A stretch of DNA of 64,000 nucleotides, from positions 124,001 to 188,000 of the forward strand of contig AKXM01000040.1 in assembly GCA_000277545.1 (NCBI GenBank), read 5' to 3'. A program made the translations under genes and the position numbers. Below, in pieces: positions 9,737 through 20,464 of this stretch. The notes beneath the pieces were generated by a model, which worked only from the letters and a program-made list of their open reading frames with translations, made no database searches and was not told where the DNA came from. Each line of letters opens with the position of its first letter. Within the stretch, counting starts at the first letter, position 1. Origin of the DNA: Enterobacter sp. Ag1. Its GTDB lineage: Bacteria; Pseudomonadota; Gammaproteobacteria; Enterobacterales; Enterobacteriaceae.

Positions 9737-11128
9737 ATGTTTATCCTTGGCACGCTGAATTTTATTGTTGATATTCTGAAGGTCCCGGCCATTCTCGTCG
9801 GGCTGATAGCCTTAATTGGTCTGGTAGCGCAAAAGAAGTCATTTTCTGATGTGGTGAAAGGCTCAATTAAAACCGTATTAGGTTTTATTGTTTTGGGCGG
9901 CGGTGCCACCGTATTAGTGGGGTCTTTGAATCCACTGGGCGGTATGTTTGAGCACGCCTTTAATATCCAGGGTATTATTCCGAATAATGAAGCGATTGTT
10001 TCTATCGCACTGGAGAAATACGGGGCATCCACGGCGCTGATCATGGCCTTCGGGATGGTGGCGAACATCATTGTGGCTCGCTTTACCCGCCTGAAGTACA
10101 TCTTCCTGACCGGGCACCACACATTCTACATGGCGTGCATGATAAGCGTCATCCTCACCGTGGCGGGCTTTGAAGGCGTGGCGCTGGTGTTCACTGGGTC
10201 GCTGATCCTCGGGCTGATAATGGCGTTCTTCCCGGCCATTGCGCAGCGCTATATGCGCCGCATCACCGGCACCGATGATATCGGCTTTGGCCACTTCGGT
10301 ACGCTGGGTTACGTCCTGTCCGGCTGGATCGGCAGCAAGTGCGGGAAAGGTTCGCGCTCAACGGAAGAGATGAACCTGCCGAAGAACCTCAGCTTCCTGC
10401 GTGACAGTTCAATCTCCATCTCCCTGACCATGATTGTCATCTACATGATCCTCGCGATTTGTGCAGGCCAGGCTTATGTAGAAGAGAAACTCAGCGGCGG
10501 CCAGAACTTCCTGGTTTACTCCATTATTCAGGCGATTACCTTTGCGGCCGGGGTGTTCATCATCCTGCAGGGCGTGCGCTTGATTCTGGCGGAAATCGTC
10601 CCGGCGTTTACCGGTTTCTCTGAGAAGCTGGTACCTAATGCACGTCCGGCGCTGGACTGCCCGGTGGTTTACCCTTATGCGCCGAATGCCGTGCTGGTGG
10701 GCTTTCTGTTCAGCTTCCTCGGCGGCCTGGTGGGCTTGTTCCTTTTAGGGCAGATGAAGCTGGTGCTGATTTTGCCGGGCGTGGTGCCTCACTTCTTTAC
10801 CGGGGCGACAGCGGGCGTGTTTGGTAACGCTACTGGCGGCCGTCGCGGCGCGATGGTGGGGGCTTTTGCCAACGGGCTGCTGATCACCTTCCTGCCGGTC
10901 TTGCTGCTGCCTGTTCTGGGCGCGCTGGGCTTCGCCAACACAACCTTCTCCGACGCCGATTTTGGCGTGGTGGGGATTATCCTCGGCAACCTTGCACGCT
11001 TCCTGTCACCTGCGGCGATTACCGCAGTAGTGGTCGCCGTGTTTGCGGTACTGGTCGGGTTCAACTATCTGGGCAAAGGAAAAGGCACTCCTGCCGTACA
11101 TACTGAAGACAAGACGGGGGCTAAATAA
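9737..11128 (+). CDS. PTS sugar transporter subunit IIC (UlaA/SgaT family)
   Basis: A 463-residue integral membrane protein with about 10-11 hydrophobic segments, of the ascorbate-type PTS permease family (UlaA about 465 residues). It starts MFILGTLNFIVDILKVPAILVG and has the conserved TGHHTFYMACM, FGHFGTLGY and PHFFTGATAGVFGN stretches. It should translocate a sugar while IIB phosphorylates it. A GGAG sequence precedes the ATG. The stop codon overlaps the start of the transketolase N gene by one base (TAATG), implying translational coupling of transporter and enzyme. Confidence 0.9.
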   Translation: MFILGTLNFIVDILKVPAILVGLIALIGLVAQKKSFSDVVKGSIKTVLGFIVLGGGATVLVGSLNPLGGMFEHAFNIQGIIPNNEAIVSIALEKYGASTALIMAFGMVANIIVARFTRLKYIFLTGHHTFYMACMISVILTVAGFEGVALVFTGSLILGLIMAFFPAIAQRYMRRITGTDDIGFGHFGTLGYVLSGWIGSKCGKGSRSTEEMNLPKNLSFLRDSSISISLTMIVIYMILAICAGQAYVEEKLSGGQNFLVYSIIQAITFAAGVFIILQGVRLILAEIVPAFTGFSEKLVPNARPALDCPVVYPYAPNAVLVGFLFSFLGGLVGLFLLGQMKLVLILPGVVPHFFTGATAGVFGNATGGRRGAMVGAFANGLLITFLPVLLLPVLGALGFANTTFSDADFGVVGIILGNLARFLSPAAITAVVVAVFAVLVGFNYLGKGKGTPAVHTEDKTGAK

Positions 11129-11961
11129 TGAATGAACTGGCTGACGTCACGCGGTTTGCGCGCGACATCCGGGTAGAGACGCTGAAAGCGCTCACCCAAC
11201 TGGGGTTTGGCCATTACGGCGGCAGCATGTCGGTGGTCGAGACGCTGGCGGTGCTGTACGGCGACGTGATGAATATCGATCCGGGCGACCCTGACTGGGC
11301 TGAACGCGACTACTTTGTGCTGTCGAAGGGGCATGCTGGCCCGGCGCTGTACAGCACGCTGGCGCTGAAAGGGTATTTTCCTGTGGAGCAGTTGGCCACG
11401 CTAAACCAGAACGGTACCAGCCTGCCCAGCCACCCCGATCGGCTGAAAACGCGCGGTGTGGATGCGACCACAGGTTCGTTAGGGCAAGGGATTTCGATTG
11501 CTGCCGGCATGGCGCTGTCCCACAAACTGGCGCAGCGTCGCAACCGGGTCTTCAGCATTGTCGGCGACGGCGAGTTGAACGAGGGGCAGTGCTGGGAGGC
11601 TTTCCAGTTTATTGCTCATCACCGTCTTAACAATCTGACGGTGTTTGTGGACTGGAACAAACAGCAGCTGGACGGCGAGCTGGACGAAATCATCTGTGCT
11701 TTCGATCTGGCAGAGAAGTTCAGCGCCTTCGGGTTTGACGTGGTGCAGGTGAAAGGCGATGACATTCCCGGTTTGCTGGCGGCGGTGAAACCCGTTCGCA
11801 GCGGCGAACAGCGCCCTTTGCTGGTGATCCTCGACAGCATTAAAGGGCAGGGGGTGCCGTACCTTGAGCAACTGGGGAACTCCCACCATCTCCGCCTGAC
11901 GGAGCAGTCAAAACAGGCGCTGGAGCAGGCCATCGCGCAACTGGAGGCGGCACATGATTAA
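11128..11961 (+). CDS. Transketolase, N-terminal (thiamine diphosphate-binding) subunit
   Basis: A 277-residue protein equal to the N-terminal third of transketolase. The thiamine diphosphate/Mg motif begins GDGELNEGQCWEAFQF and ends with the Asn of FVDWNK (residues about 148-180); LSKGHAGPALYSTLA and GSLGQGISIAAGMALS are the usual cofactor-site segments. The enzyme moves a two-carbon ketol unit between sugar phosphates. It needs the partner encoded next, which overlaps it by 8 bases. A split transketolase of this kind is typical of sugar-specific operons and distinct from housekeeping TktA/TktB (about 660 residues in one chain). Confidence 0.92.
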   Translation: MNELADVTRFARDIRVETLKALTQLGFGHYGGSMSVVETLAVLYGDVMNIDPGDPDWAERDYFVLSKGHAGPALYSTLALKGYFPVEQLATLNQNGTSLPSHPDRLKTRGVDATTGSLGQGISIAAGMALSHKLAQRRNRVFSIVGDGELNEGQCWEAFQFIAHHRLNNLTVFVDWNKQQLDGELDEIICAFDLAEKFSAFGFDVVQVKGDDIPGLLAAVKPVRSGEQRPLLVILDSIKGQGVPYLEQLGNSHHLRLTEQSKQALEQAIAQLEAAHD

Positions 11962-12907
11962 GGTAAGTCAGAGCGGCGGCCAGGACGCCGTAGAAATGCG
12001 TAAAGTCTACGCCGGGTTTGTTCAGCAGCAGATTGGCGAAGGCAGCGGGATCATCGCGCTGGAAGCTGACCTGATGAGTTCGATGGCGATGGATGGCGTG
12101 CAGCGAGATAACCCGCAGCATGTGATTAACTGCGGCATCATGGAAGCCAACGTGATTGGCGTGGCGGCCGGGCTGTCGCTGACCGGCCGCAAACCGTTCG
12201 TCCACACCTTTACCGCCTTCGCCAGCCGCCGCTGCTTTGACCAGCTGTTTATGTCGCTGGATTACCAGCGGAATAACGTCAAGGTCATTGCTTCCGACGC
12301 CGGGGTGACGGCCTGCCATAACGGTGGAACCCATATGTCGTTTGAAGATATGGGCATTGTTCGCGGGCTGGCGCATTCTGTTGTGCTGGAAGTGACTGAT
12401 GCGGTGATGTTTAAAGACATTCTGCGTCAGTTGATCGAGCTGGAAGGCTTCTACTGGGTGCGGACTATTCGCAAGCAGGCGGCGACGGTTTATGAGGCAG
12501 GTTCAACCTTCACCATCGGCAAAGGTAATGTGCTGCGTGAGGGAACGGATATCACGCTAATCGCCAACGGAATTATGGTTGCGGAAGCGCTGAAAGCGGC
12601 TCAGCAGCTGGAGCAGGAAGGGGTTAGCGCGGCGGTCATCGACATGTTTACCCTCAAGCCTATCGACCGCATGCTGGTGAAGAACTACGCCGAAAAAACC
12701 GGCCGAATTGTGACCTGTGAAAACCACAGTATTCACAACGGGCTGGGCTCAGCGGTGGCGGAAGTGCTGGTGGAAACCTGCCCGGTGCCGATGCGCAGAG
12801 TGGGCGTGAAGGAGCGTTACGGCCAGGTCGGGACTCAGGACTTCCTGCAGCAGGAGTATGGCCTGACGGCGGCAGATATCGTGCAGGCGGCGAAAGAGCT
12901 GCTGTAG
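11954..12907 (+). CDS. Transketolase, C-terminal (pyrimidine-binding) subunit
   Basis: A 317-residue protein made of the transketolase pyrimidine-binding domain and C-terminal domain. The catalytic glutamate lies in NCGIMEANVIGVAAGLSL (Glu about 63), followed by HTFTAFASRRCFDQL. It overlaps the N subunit gene by 8 bases, so the two should be made in equal amounts and assemble into one enzyme. It is the last gene of the PTS operon and ends before a strong terminator. Related gene pairs occur in Salmonella and in D-apiose pathways; the substrate here is not established. Confidence 0.92.
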   Translation: MIKVSQSGGQDAVEMRKVYAGFVQQQIGEGSGIIALEADLMSSMAMDGVQRDNPQHVINCGIMEANVIGVAAGLSLTGRKPFVHTFTAFASRRCFDQLFMSLDYQRNNVKVIASDAGVTACHNGGTHMSFEDMGIVRGLAHSVVLEVTDAVMFKDILRQLIELEGFYWVRTIRKQAATVYEAGSTFTIGKGNVLREGTDITLIANGIMVAEALKAAQQLEQEGVSAAVIDMFTLKPIDRMLVKNYAEKTGRIVTCENHSIHNGLGSAVAEVLVETCPVPMRRVGVKERYGQVGTQDFLQQEYGLTAADIVQAAKELL

Positions 12908-12927
12908 CGGTTAAAGGTGACAGAAAA

Positions 12928-12957
12928 AGAAAAGGCAGCCAGATGGCTGCCTTTTTT
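12928..12957. terminator. Bidirectional terminator between transketolase C and pta
   Basis: GGCAGCC (12934-12940) and GGCTGCC (12945-12951) form a stem with an A-rich left flank and a T6 right flank. It serves both the PTS operon (plus) and pta (minus). Confidence 0.9.
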
Positions 12958-12971
12958 GCGTCTCAGTGAGC

Positions 12972-15113
12972 TTACGCTTGCTGAGCGGACTGAATCGCGG
13001 TCAGCGCGATGGTGTAGACGATATCGTCCACCAGCGCGCCACGGGACAGATCGTTAACCGGCTTGCGCATACCCTGCAGCATTGGCCCGATGGAGATCAG
13101 GTCTGCAGAACGCTGTACCGCTTTGTAGGTGGTGTTCCCGGTGTTCAGGTCAGGGAAGATGAACACGGTCGCACGGCCCGCAACAGGAGAGTTTGGTGCC
13201 TTAGACTTAGCCACGTCAGCCATAACCGCAGCGTCGTACTGCAGTGGACCGTCGATGACCAGATCAGGGCGTTTTTCCTGAGCGATACGGGTGGCTTCAC
13301 GCACTTTCTCAACGTCGCTACCCGCGCCGGAGTTACCGGTGGAGTAGGAGAGCATTGCGACGCGTGGGTCGATACCGAAAGCGGCAGCGGAGTCAGCGGA
13401 CTGAATCGCGATTTCTGCCAGCTGTTCTGCGGTTGGATCCGGGTTGATCGCGCAGTCGCCGTAAACGTAAACCTGTTCAGGCAGCAGCATGAAGAACACG
13501 GAAGAGACCAGAGAACTGCCCGGTGCGGTTTTGATCAGCTGCAGCGGTGGACGGATGGTGTTGGCAGTGGTGTGAACCGCGCCGGAAACCAGGCCGTCAA
13601 CTTCGTCCTGCTCGAGCATCAGGGTGCCCAGCACAACGTTGTCTTCCAGCTGCTCGCGGGCAACGGCTTCGGTCATGCCTTTGCTCTTACGCAGCTCAAC
13701 CAGGCGGGCAACGTAGCTTTTGCGAACCACTTCTGGATCAACGATTTCGATGCCTGCACCCAGCTCAACGCCCTGCGCCGCAGCAACACGGGTGATTTCA
13801 TCCGGGTTACCCAACAGAACACAGGTAGCGATACCGCGCTCAGCACAGATGGCTGCCGCTTTAACGGTACGCGGTTCGTCGCCTTCCGGCAGCACGACGC
13901 GTTTACCGGCTTTACGAGCCAGTTCGGTCAGCTGGTAACGGAACGCTGGAGGAGACAGACGACGGCTGCGCTCGGAGGTCGCGGTCAGGGATTCGATCCA
14001 GTTAGCATCGATGTGGCTGGCCACATATTCCTGCACTTTTTCGATACGCTGATGGTCGTCGGTTGGGACTTCCAGGTTGAAGCTCTGCAGGCTCAGAGAG
14101 GTCTGCCAGGTGTTGGTTTCAACCATGAACAGCGGCAGGCCGGTAGCAAAAGCACGTTCGCACAGCTTGCTGATGCGAGGGTCCATTTCGTAACCACCGG
14201 TCAGCAGGATAGCGCCGATTTCCACGCCATTCATGGCGGCCAGGCAGGCAGCAACCAGCACATCCGGGCGATCTGCGGAGGTAACCAGCAGAGAGCCAGG
14301 GCGGAAGTGTTCCAGCATGTGCGGAATGCTGCGCGCACAGAAGGTAACGGACTTCACGCGGCGGGTGTTGATGTCGCCTTCGTTAACGATGGTCGCGTTC
14401 AGGTGGCGAGCCATGTCGATTGCGCGGGTGGCAATCAGCTCGAAGCTCCACGGCACGCAGCCCAGAACCGGCAGCGGGCTGTCGGCAAACAGCAGCTTAG
14501 GATCGATGTTCGCGATGCTTGCTTTGCTGGAATCGTCGAAGATTTCAGACAGATCGGGACGGGTGCGGCCTTGCTCATCAACCGGGGCGTTCAGCTTGTT
14601 GATGATGACGCCGGTGATGTTGGTGTTCTTGCTGCCGCCGAAGCTGCTGCGGGTCAGTTCGATACGCTCTTTCAGCTGCTCCGGAGAGTCATTGCCCAGA
14701 GACATCACGAAGACGATTTCTGCGTTCAGGGTTTTAGCGATTTCATAGTTCAGCGCCTGCGCAAACTGGTGTTTGCGGGTTGGGACCAGGCCTTCAACCA
14801 GTACAACTTCAGCATCTTTGCTGCTGTTGTGGTAGTTGGCGATGATCTCTTCCATCAGCACGTCCTGCTGGTTGCTGGACAGCAGAGACTCAACGTGGCT
14901 CATGTGCAGCGGCTCAGCGGCCGGGATGGTGGAGTTAGCACGGATGATGCTGGTGGTCTGGTCCGGCGTATCGCCGCCGGTACGCGGCTGGGCGATAGGT
15001 TTGAACACGCTCAGGCGAACGCCTTTTTGTTCCATAGCACGGATAACGCCAAGGCTTACGCTGGTAAGGCCGACGCTGGTTCCGGTAGGGATCAGCATAA
15101 TAGTACGGGACAC
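12972..15113 (-). CDS. pta: Phosphate acetyltransferase
   Basis: A 713-residue long-form Pta, almost collinear with the 714-residue E. coli enzyme. The N-terminal P-loop-like DRTGG region ([17 protein letters not shown]), the central DRTGG domain and the C-terminal catalytic PTA domain ([18 protein letters not shown] onward, then [18 protein letters not shown]) are all present. It converts acetyl-CoA and phosphate to acetyl phosphate for AckA. A GTG start at 15113, preceded by AAAGAGG, matches E. coli; the upstream in-frame ATG at 15152 is less likely. It lies 85 bases downstream of ackA. Confidence 0.97.
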   Translation of the reverse strand: MSRTIMLIPTGTSVGLTSVSLGVIRAMEQKGVRLSVFKPIAQPRTGGDTPDQTTSIIRANSTIPAAEPLHMSHVESLLSSNQQDVLMEEIIANYHNSSKDAEVVLVEGLVPTRKHQFAQALNYEIAKTLNAEIVFVMSLGNDSPEQLKERIELTRSSFGGSKNTNITGVIINKLNAPVDEQGRTRPDLSEIFDDSSKASIANIDPKLLFADSPLPVLGCVPWSFELIATRAIDMARHLNATIVNEGDINTRRVKSVTFCARSIPHMLEHFRPGSLLVTSADRPDVLVAACLAAMNGVEIGAILLTGGYEMDPRISKLCERAFATGLPLFMVETNTWQTSLSLQSFNLEVPTDDHQRIEKVQEYVASHIDANWIESLTATSERSRRLSPPAFRYQLTELARKAGKRVVLPEGDEPRTVKAAAICAERGIATCVLLGNPDEITRVAAAQGVELGAGIEIVDPEVVRKSYVARLVELRKSKGMTEAVAREQLEDNVVLGTLMLEQDEVDGLVSGAVHTTANTIRPPLQLIKTAPGSSLVSSVFFMLLPEQVYVYGDCAINPDPTAEQLAEIAIQSADSAAAFGIDPRVAMLSYSTGNSGAGSDVEKVREATRIAQEKRPDLVIDGPLQYDAAVMADVAKSKAPNSPVAGRATVFIFPDLNTGNTTYKAVQRSADLISIGPMLQGMRKPVNDLSRGALVDDIVYTIALTAIQSAQQA

Positions 15114-15168
15114 GGTATAACCTCTTTCGTTTTCGCGAGCAGATATGCTCACTCGACTCAGAAAACAA

Positions 15169-15192
15169 CACCGCCAGCTAAGGCTGGCGGTG
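15169..15192 (-). other. Hairpin in the ackA-pta gap
   Basis: CACCGCCAGC-TAAG-GCTGGCGGTG is a perfect 10-bp stem. On the minus strand it is followed by TTGTTTTC, only a weak U-tract. It may be a partial terminator or attenuator that lowers pta relative to ackA, or an mRNA processing site. Confidence 0.6.
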
Positions 15193-15198
15193 AGGGAA

Positions 15199-16401
15199 TC
15201 AGGCGGTCAGGCGGGATGCATCCTGAGCGATGACCAGCTCTTCGTTGGTGGTGATAACCACCGCAGGGCGGGTGCCTTCCTTGTTGATGAAGCCAGACTT
15301 GCCGAAACGTGCAGCCAGGTTGCGCTCGTGATCAACATCGAAGCCCAGTACGCCCAGTTTGCCCAGGGACAGCTCGCGCACCATTGCGGCGTTTTCACCG
15401 ATACCGCCGGTGAAGACAACGGCGTCCAGACGACCGTCCATCAGCGCGGTGTAAGAACCGATGTATTTCGCCAGACGGTGGCAGTAAACGTCCATTGCGC
15501 GTTTAGCGTCTTCTTTAGTTGCGTAGTTGTCTTCAACGTAACGGCAGTCGCTGGTCACTTCGGTCAGACCCAGCAGGCCGGATTCTTTGGTCAGCATTTT
15601 GTTGATGTCTTCTACGCTCATGCCCAGGGCATCGTGCAGGTGGAAGATGATAGCCGGGTCGATGTCGCCGGAGCGGGTACCCATCACCAGACCTTCCAGC
15701 GGGGTCAGACCCATGGAGGTATCAACGCATTTGCCGTTACGGATTGCAGAAACGGAACCGCCGTTGCCCAGGTGGCAGGTGATGATGTTCAGTTCATCAA
15801 CCGGCTTGTTCAGCATTTTTGCGGCTTCCTGAGTCACGTAGAAGTGGCTGGTGCCGTGTGCGCCGTAGCGACGAACGCCGTGCTCTTTGTACAGTTTGTA
15901 CGGCAGAGCGTAGAGGAAAGATTCTTCCGGCATGGTCTGATGGAACGCGGTGTCGAACACGGCAACGTTTTTATCAGCCAGGTTAGGGAAGGATTTCAGG
16001 GCTTCAGCGATACCGATCAGGTGAGCCGGGTTATGCAGCGGTGCAAAAGAGGCTGAATCTTTGATACCCTGAATCACGGAATCATCGATAACTACGGAGC
16101 TGGTGTATTTTTCACCGCCGTGTACGATACGGTGACCAATTGCGGTCAGCTGAGCGGACAATTCTGGTTTTTCTGCCAGAATTTTATTAACGATGAAGTT
16201 AAGAGCTTCGCTGTGAGCGGCACCTGCACCCAGAGCCGCTTCTTGTTTAGCACCGTCCAGCTTCCACTTGATACGGGCTTCAGGAAGGTGGAAACACTCT
16301 GCTAAACCAGAAAGGTACTCTTCACCGTTTACAGCATCGATAATTGCGAATTTCAGGGATGAGCTACCGCAGTTCAGAACCAGTACTAGCTTACTCGACA
16401 T
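15199..16401 (-). CDS. ackA: Acetate kinase
   Basis: A 400-residue ASKHA-fold kinase identical in length to E. coli AckA. Recognisable segments are [14 protein letters not shown] at the N-terminus, [24 protein letters not shown] with the catalytic aspartate near residue 150, and [14 protein letters not shown] near residue 330. It converts acetyl phosphate and ADP to acetate and ATP, and the reverse. An AGGTA sequence precedes the ATG. It is the first gene of the ackA-pta unit. Confidence 0.98.
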   Translation of the reverse strand: MSSKLVLVLNCGSSSLKFAIIDAVNGEEYLSGLAECFHLPEARIKWKLDGAKQEAALGAGAAHSEALNFIVNKILAEKPELSAQLTAIGHRIVHGGEKYTSSVVIDDSVIQGIKDSASFAPLHNPAHLIGIAEALKSFPNLADKNVAVFDTAFHQTMPEESFLYALPYKLYKEHGVRRYGAHGTSHFYVTQEAAKMLNKPVDELNIITCHLGNGGSVSAIRNGKCVDTSMGLTPLEGLVMGTRSGDIDPAIIFHLHDALGMSVEDINKMLTKESGLLGLTEVTSDCRYVEDNYATKEDAKRAMDVYCHRLAKYIGSYTALMDGRLDAVVFTGGIGENAAMVRELSLGKLGVLGFDVDHERNLAARFGKSGFINKEGTRPAVVITTNEELVIAQDASRLTA

Positions 16402-16739
16402 GGAAGTACCTATTTTTGATACGTGGCTAAAAAAACGTCAGTGAGTCTATCAGCGTAGCGCATGATGACGCGGACATTTATGATTAACGTCATGCCGGAA
16501 GCGTTTTTCGGCATGGCGAATAAAATTACTCAGAGTTTACGCCATATTCCTGAAGCTGCAGGTCACGGCGATGTAAAAGAATGTTTGACAGCTTGTGGTT
16601 TCCCAACTACGGCCATCAAAGGCCGGCACAGGGTAGCAGATAGCGGCTCGGAAAGACAAAATTTTTTGAACGATGTCATTTAGAGTTGTTGAGTTACAGT
16701 ATTATTTTATTTTTTATACGTAGAGTTGAGGTATGAGCC
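16402..16739. promoter_or_regulatory. Divergent ackA / yfbV promoter region
   Basis: A 338-base gap between the divergent ackA and yfbV genes. It must hold both promoters. A TTGACA hexamer occurs near 16585 and an AT-rich tract (16695-16720) precedes yfbV, but I cannot place start points with confidence. A 73-codon open frame at 16462-16683 has no features of a real protein. Confidence 0.55.
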
Positions 16740-17195
16740 ATGTCGACACCCCAGAATAGCCATGTAAGCTGGTTTAGCCTGTTCGGACGTGGGCAACACT
16801 ACTCGAAGACCTGGCCGCTGGATAAGCGTCTGGCGCCGGTATTTATCGAAAACCGCGTGATACGCGCCACCCGCTATGCCATCCGCTTTATGCCGCCGCT
16901 GGCGGTATTTACCCTGACGTGGCAAATCGCGTTGGGTGGCCAGCTTGGCCCGGCGGTGGCGACGGCACTCTTTGCCTGTAGCCTGCCGATGCAAGGGCTG
17001 TGGTGGCTGGGTAAGCGCTCGGTCACGCCATTACCGCCGTCGACGTTACAGTGGTTTTATGACGTTCGCATGAAGCTTCAGGAAGCCGGGCAGGCGCTGG
17101 CGCCGGTGGAAGGCAAGCCAGACTACCAGGCGCTGGCGGACGTGCTGAAGCGCGCGTTTAAGCAGCTGGATAAAACTTTCCTGGATGATTTGTAA
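16740..17195 (+). CDS. yfbV: UPF0208 membrane protein YfbV
   Basis: A 151-residue inner-membrane protein of the same length as E. coli YfbV. Two hydrophobic segments (about residues 46-62 and 68-85) are flanked by soluble ends; the C-terminus ends [16 protein letters not shown]. The E. coli protein has been linked to insulation of the Ter macrodomain from MatP, but its biochemical role is unknown. GAGG lies just upstream of the ATG. Confidence 0.94.
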   Translation: MSTPQNSHVSWFSLFGRGQHYSKTWPLDKRLAPVFIENRVIRATRYAIRFMPPLAVFTLTWQIALGGQLGPAVATALFACSLPMQGLWWLGKRSVTPLPPSTLQWFYDVRMKLQEAGQALAPVEGKPDYQALADVLKRAFKQLDKTFLDDL

Positions 17196-17218
17196 TTACC
17201 CTGCGGTTGCGCATATAA

Positions 17219-17785
<567 letters not shown>

Positions 17786-17798
17786 GGAGAGACGCGGA

Positions 17799-18458
17799 GT
17801 GAAGTGTAAAGGTTTCTTGTTTGATTTGGATGGTACGCTGGTTGACTCTCTTCCCGCCGTTGAACGCGCGTGGGTAAACTGGGCAAAGCGTTTTAATATT
17901 TCCCCGGAAGAAGTATTAGGCTTCATCCACGGCAAGCAGGCGATTACCTCACTGCGCCACTTTATGGCCGGTGCTTCTGAGGAAGAGATTCAGCAAGAGT
18001 TCCTGCGTCTGGAGAAGCTTGAGTCTGAAGATACCGACGGCATTGTCGCGCTGCCGGGAGCTGCGGAGCTGCTGGCGCATCTTAACGAAGCGGGTATTCC
18101 GTGGGCCATTGTCACTTCAGGTTCCGTGCCGGTGGCATCCGCTCGTCGCCTGGCCGGTGGGCTGCCAGAACCGGACGTGTTTGTGACGGCGGAACGCGTC
18201 GCACGCGGTAAGCCTGAGCCGGATGCCTATTTGCTGGGAGCGCAGCTGCTTGGCCTGGAGCCGGAAGAGTGCGTGGTCGTTGAAGACGCGCCAGCAGGCG
18301 TGCTTTCAGGGCTGGCTGCCGGTTGCCACGTGATAGCCGTTAACGCCCCGGCGGATACACCCCGGCTTGAGCACGTGGATTACGTTCTGACGTCCCTCAC
18401 CGAACTGCTCGTCCAGAAATCCCCGGACGGAGTCGTCGAAGTGTTAAGAAAACACTAA
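17799..18458 (+). CDS. yfbT: Sugar phosphatase YfbT (HAD family)
   Basis: A 219-residue HAD-superfamily phosphatase. The nucleophile motif is FLFDLDGTLVDSLPAVERAW, motif II is VTSGS near residue 108, and motif III/IV is GKPEPDAYLLGAQLLG followed by VVVEDAPAGVLSGLAAGC. E. coli YfbT dephosphorylates small sugar phosphates. The GTG at 17799 gives the family length; GAGGAG lies upstream. A longer frame overlapping yfbU is not supported. Confidence 0.93.
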   Translation: MKCKGFLFDLDGTLVDSLPAVERAWVNWAKRFNISPEEVLGFIHGKQAITSLRHFMAGASEEEIQQEFLRLEKLESEDTDGIVALPGAAELLAHLNEAGIPWAIVTSGSVPVASARRLAGGLPEPDVFVTAERVARGKPEPDAYLLGAQLLGLEPEECVVVEDAPAGVLSGLAAGCHVIAVNAPADTPRLEHVDYVLTSLTELLVQKSPDGVVEVLRKH

Positions 18459-18471
18459 TCCCATGATTTAA

Positions 18472-18494
18472 CCCCGCATTTGCGGGGTTTTTTT
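18472..18494 (+). terminator. Terminator after yfbT
   Basis: CCCCGCA-TT-TGCGGGG followed by eight T residues is a strong rho-independent terminator between yfbT and yfbS. Confidence 0.9.
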
Positions 18495-18549
18495 ATGGCA
18501 TTCTCGTCTACATTCAATTCACCAATATTCAGCCATTCAGGGACTCGTT

Positions 18550-20382
18550 TTGAATTCGGAACTCATTTGGGTGTTGTCGCTACTGGCGGTTGCCGTTCTG
18601 CTGTTCGCCACCGGAAAAATGCGTATGGACGCGGTGGCGTTATTGGTGATTGTCGCTTTTGTGCTCAGCGGAACATTAAGCCTCAGCGAAGCATTTTCCG
18701 GCTTTAGCGATCCCAACGTGATTCTGATTGCCGCGCTGTTCATTATTGGCGACGGGCTGGTGCGCACCGGTGTAGCCACCAAGATGGGAAGCTGGCTGGT
18801 GGACGTGGCGGGCAGCAGCGAAACCAAAATGCTGGTCCTGCTGATGGTGACGGTGGCCGGGTTGGGGGCATTTATGAGCTCCACCGGCGTGGTGGCGATT
18901 TTTATACCAGTGGTGCTCAGCGTTTCTATGCGCATGAAAATCTCACCTTCCCGGCTGATGATGCCGCTCAGTTTTGCCGGGCTGATAAGCGGCATGATGA
19001 CGCTGGTTGCGACGCCGCCTAACCTGGTGATCAACAGCGAACTGCTTCGTGAAGGGCTGGAGGGGTTCCAGTTCTTTAGCGTGACGCCGATTGGCCTGGC
19101 GGTGCTGGTGCTGGGCATCCTTTATATGCTGGTGGCGCGTTTTGCGCTCAAAGGCCAGGGCGAAGAGGCAGGCAAAGAGAGCTGGAAGCGCCGTTCATTT
19201 CGCGATCTGATAAAAGAATATCGCCTGACCGGGCGGGCTCGCCGGTTGGCTATTCGCCCTGGCTCACCGATGGTTGGCCATCGTCTGGACGATTTAAAGC
19301 TGCGTGAACGCTACGGCGCGAACGTGATTGGCCTGGAGCGCTGGCGCCGCTTTCGGCGCGTTATTGTCAACGTGACCGGCGGTACGGAATTCCGCGCCCG
19401 CGATGTACTGCTGATTGACATGTCCGCCTCTGAGGTTGATTTGCGAGAGTTTTGCGGGGAGCAAATGCTGGAGCCAATGATCCTGCGGGGAGAGTATTTT
19501 TCCGATCAGGCGCTGGATGTGGGGATGGCAGAAGTTTCTCTGCTGCCAGAGTCAGGGCTTACCGGGCAGACTTTGCGAGAAATGGCTTTCCGAACCCGCT
19601 ACGGCCTTAACGTTGTTGGCCTGCGGCGGGCGGGTGAAGCCATGGCAGGATTGCTGGTGGATGAACCTATCCAGTTGGGCGACATTATGCTGGTGGTTGG
19701 TGACTGGAAGCTGATCAACCAGCTTTCACAGCAGAACCGTGATTTCCTGGTGCTGAGTCTGCCTGTGGAAGAGCAGGATGCCTCCCCGGCCCACAGCCAG
19801 GCACCTCATGCGATTTTCTGCCTGGCGCTGATGGTGGCGCTGATGCTGACCGACGAAATACCCAATCCAATCGCCGCGATTATCGCCTGTTTGTTGATGG
19901 GCAAATTCCGCTGTATTGATATGGAAAGTGCCTATAAGGCGATTCACTGGCCGAGCATTATTCTGATTGTCGGGATGATGCCTTTCGCTTTAGCGCTGCA
20001 GAAAACCGGCGGGGTGGATCTGATCGTTCATGGGCTGATGGAGTTTGGCGGTGGCTACGGCCCATATATCATGCTGGTGTGCCTGTTTGTGATGTGTGCG
20101 GCTATCGGGTTATTTATTTCTAATACCGCCACGGCAGTATTGATGGCGCCTATTGCGTTGGCTGCGGCTAAATCAATGGGGGTGTCGCCGTATCCGTTTG
20201 CGATGATTGTGGCGATGGCGGCTTCTGCGGCGTTTATGACGCCAGTCTCTTCGCCAGTGAACACGCTGGTGCTGGGGCCAGGAAACTATAAGTTCAGCGA
20301 CTTCGTGAAGCTCGGCGTGCCGTTTACGGTCATTGTGATGATCGTGAGCGTGGTGATGGTACCGATGTTATTCCCGTTCTGA
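18550..20382 (+). CDS. yfbS: SLC13-family transporter YfbS with TrkA-C domains
   Basis: A 610-residue membrane protein, exactly the E. coli YfbS length. N-terminal transmembrane segments are followed by two regulatory TrkA-C (RCK_C) domains between about residues 205 and 400, then a second membrane half with [17 protein letters not shown]. It belongs to the divalent anion:Na+ symporter (CitMHS/SLC13) group; substrate unknown. The start is TTG at 18550, six bases after AGGGA. Confidence 0.92.
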   Translation: MNSELIWVLSLLAVAVLLFATGKMRMDAVALLVIVAFVLSGTLSLSEAFSGFSDPNVILIAALFIIGDGLVRTGVATKMGSWLVDVAGSSETKMLVLLMVTVAGLGAFMSSTGVVAIFIPVVLSVSMRMKISPSRLMMPLSFAGLISGMMTLVATPPNLVINSELLREGLEGFQFFSVTPIGLAVLVLGILYMLVARFALKGQGEEAGKESWKRRSFRDLIKEYRLTGRARRLAIRPGSPMVGHRLDDLKLRERYGANVIGLERWRRFRRVIVNVTGGTEFRARDVLLIDMSASEVDLREFCGEQMLEPMILRGEYFSDQALDVGMAEVSLLPESGLTGQTLREMAFRTRYGLNVVGLRRAGEAMAGLLVDEPIQLGDIMLVVGDWKLINQLSQQNRDFLVLSLPVEEQDASPAHSQAPHAIFCLALMVALMLTDEIPNPIAAIIACLLMGKFRCIDMESAYKAIHWPSIILIVGMMPFALALQKTGGVDLIVHGLMEFGGGYGPYIMLVCLFVMCAAIGLFISNTATAVLMAPIALAAAKSMGVSPYPFAMIVAMAASAAFMTPVSSPVNTLVLGPGNYKFSDFVKLGVPFTVIVMIVSVVMVPMLFPF

Positions 20383-20387
20383 TATTT

Positions 20388-20430
20388 ACCCTCATCCCGG
20401 CCTCCTCCCTGTAAGGGAGAAGGGGAAAAC
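20388..20430. repeat. G/C-rich intergenic palindromic repeat, copy 2
   Basis: ACCCTCATCCCGGCC and CTCCCTGTAAGGGAG between the converging yfbS and yfbR genes. The CCCTCAtCCCGGCC arm and the CTCCCT/AGGGAG hairpin match parts of the longer copy at 29814. Confidence 0.6.
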
Positions 20431-20464
20431 ATTATCCTGATTTCGCTTCGGCAGATGGACGTGT

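Noticed and set aside
8911-11128. Naming the PTS genes ulaC/ulaB/ulaA.
   Set aside because: The ula operon carries UlaD/E/F and UlaG; here the partners are a split transketolase, so the type-substrate name would mislead.
12966-15233. A 755-codon open frame on the plus strand opposite pta.
   Set aside because: It is an antisense shadow of pta, produced by its GC-rich codon bias. The product is low in recognisable motifs and pta is unambiguous.
16462-16683. A 73-codon open frame in the ackA-yfbV gap.
   Set aside because: No recognisable motif, poor ribosome binding site, and it overlaps the expected divergent promoters.
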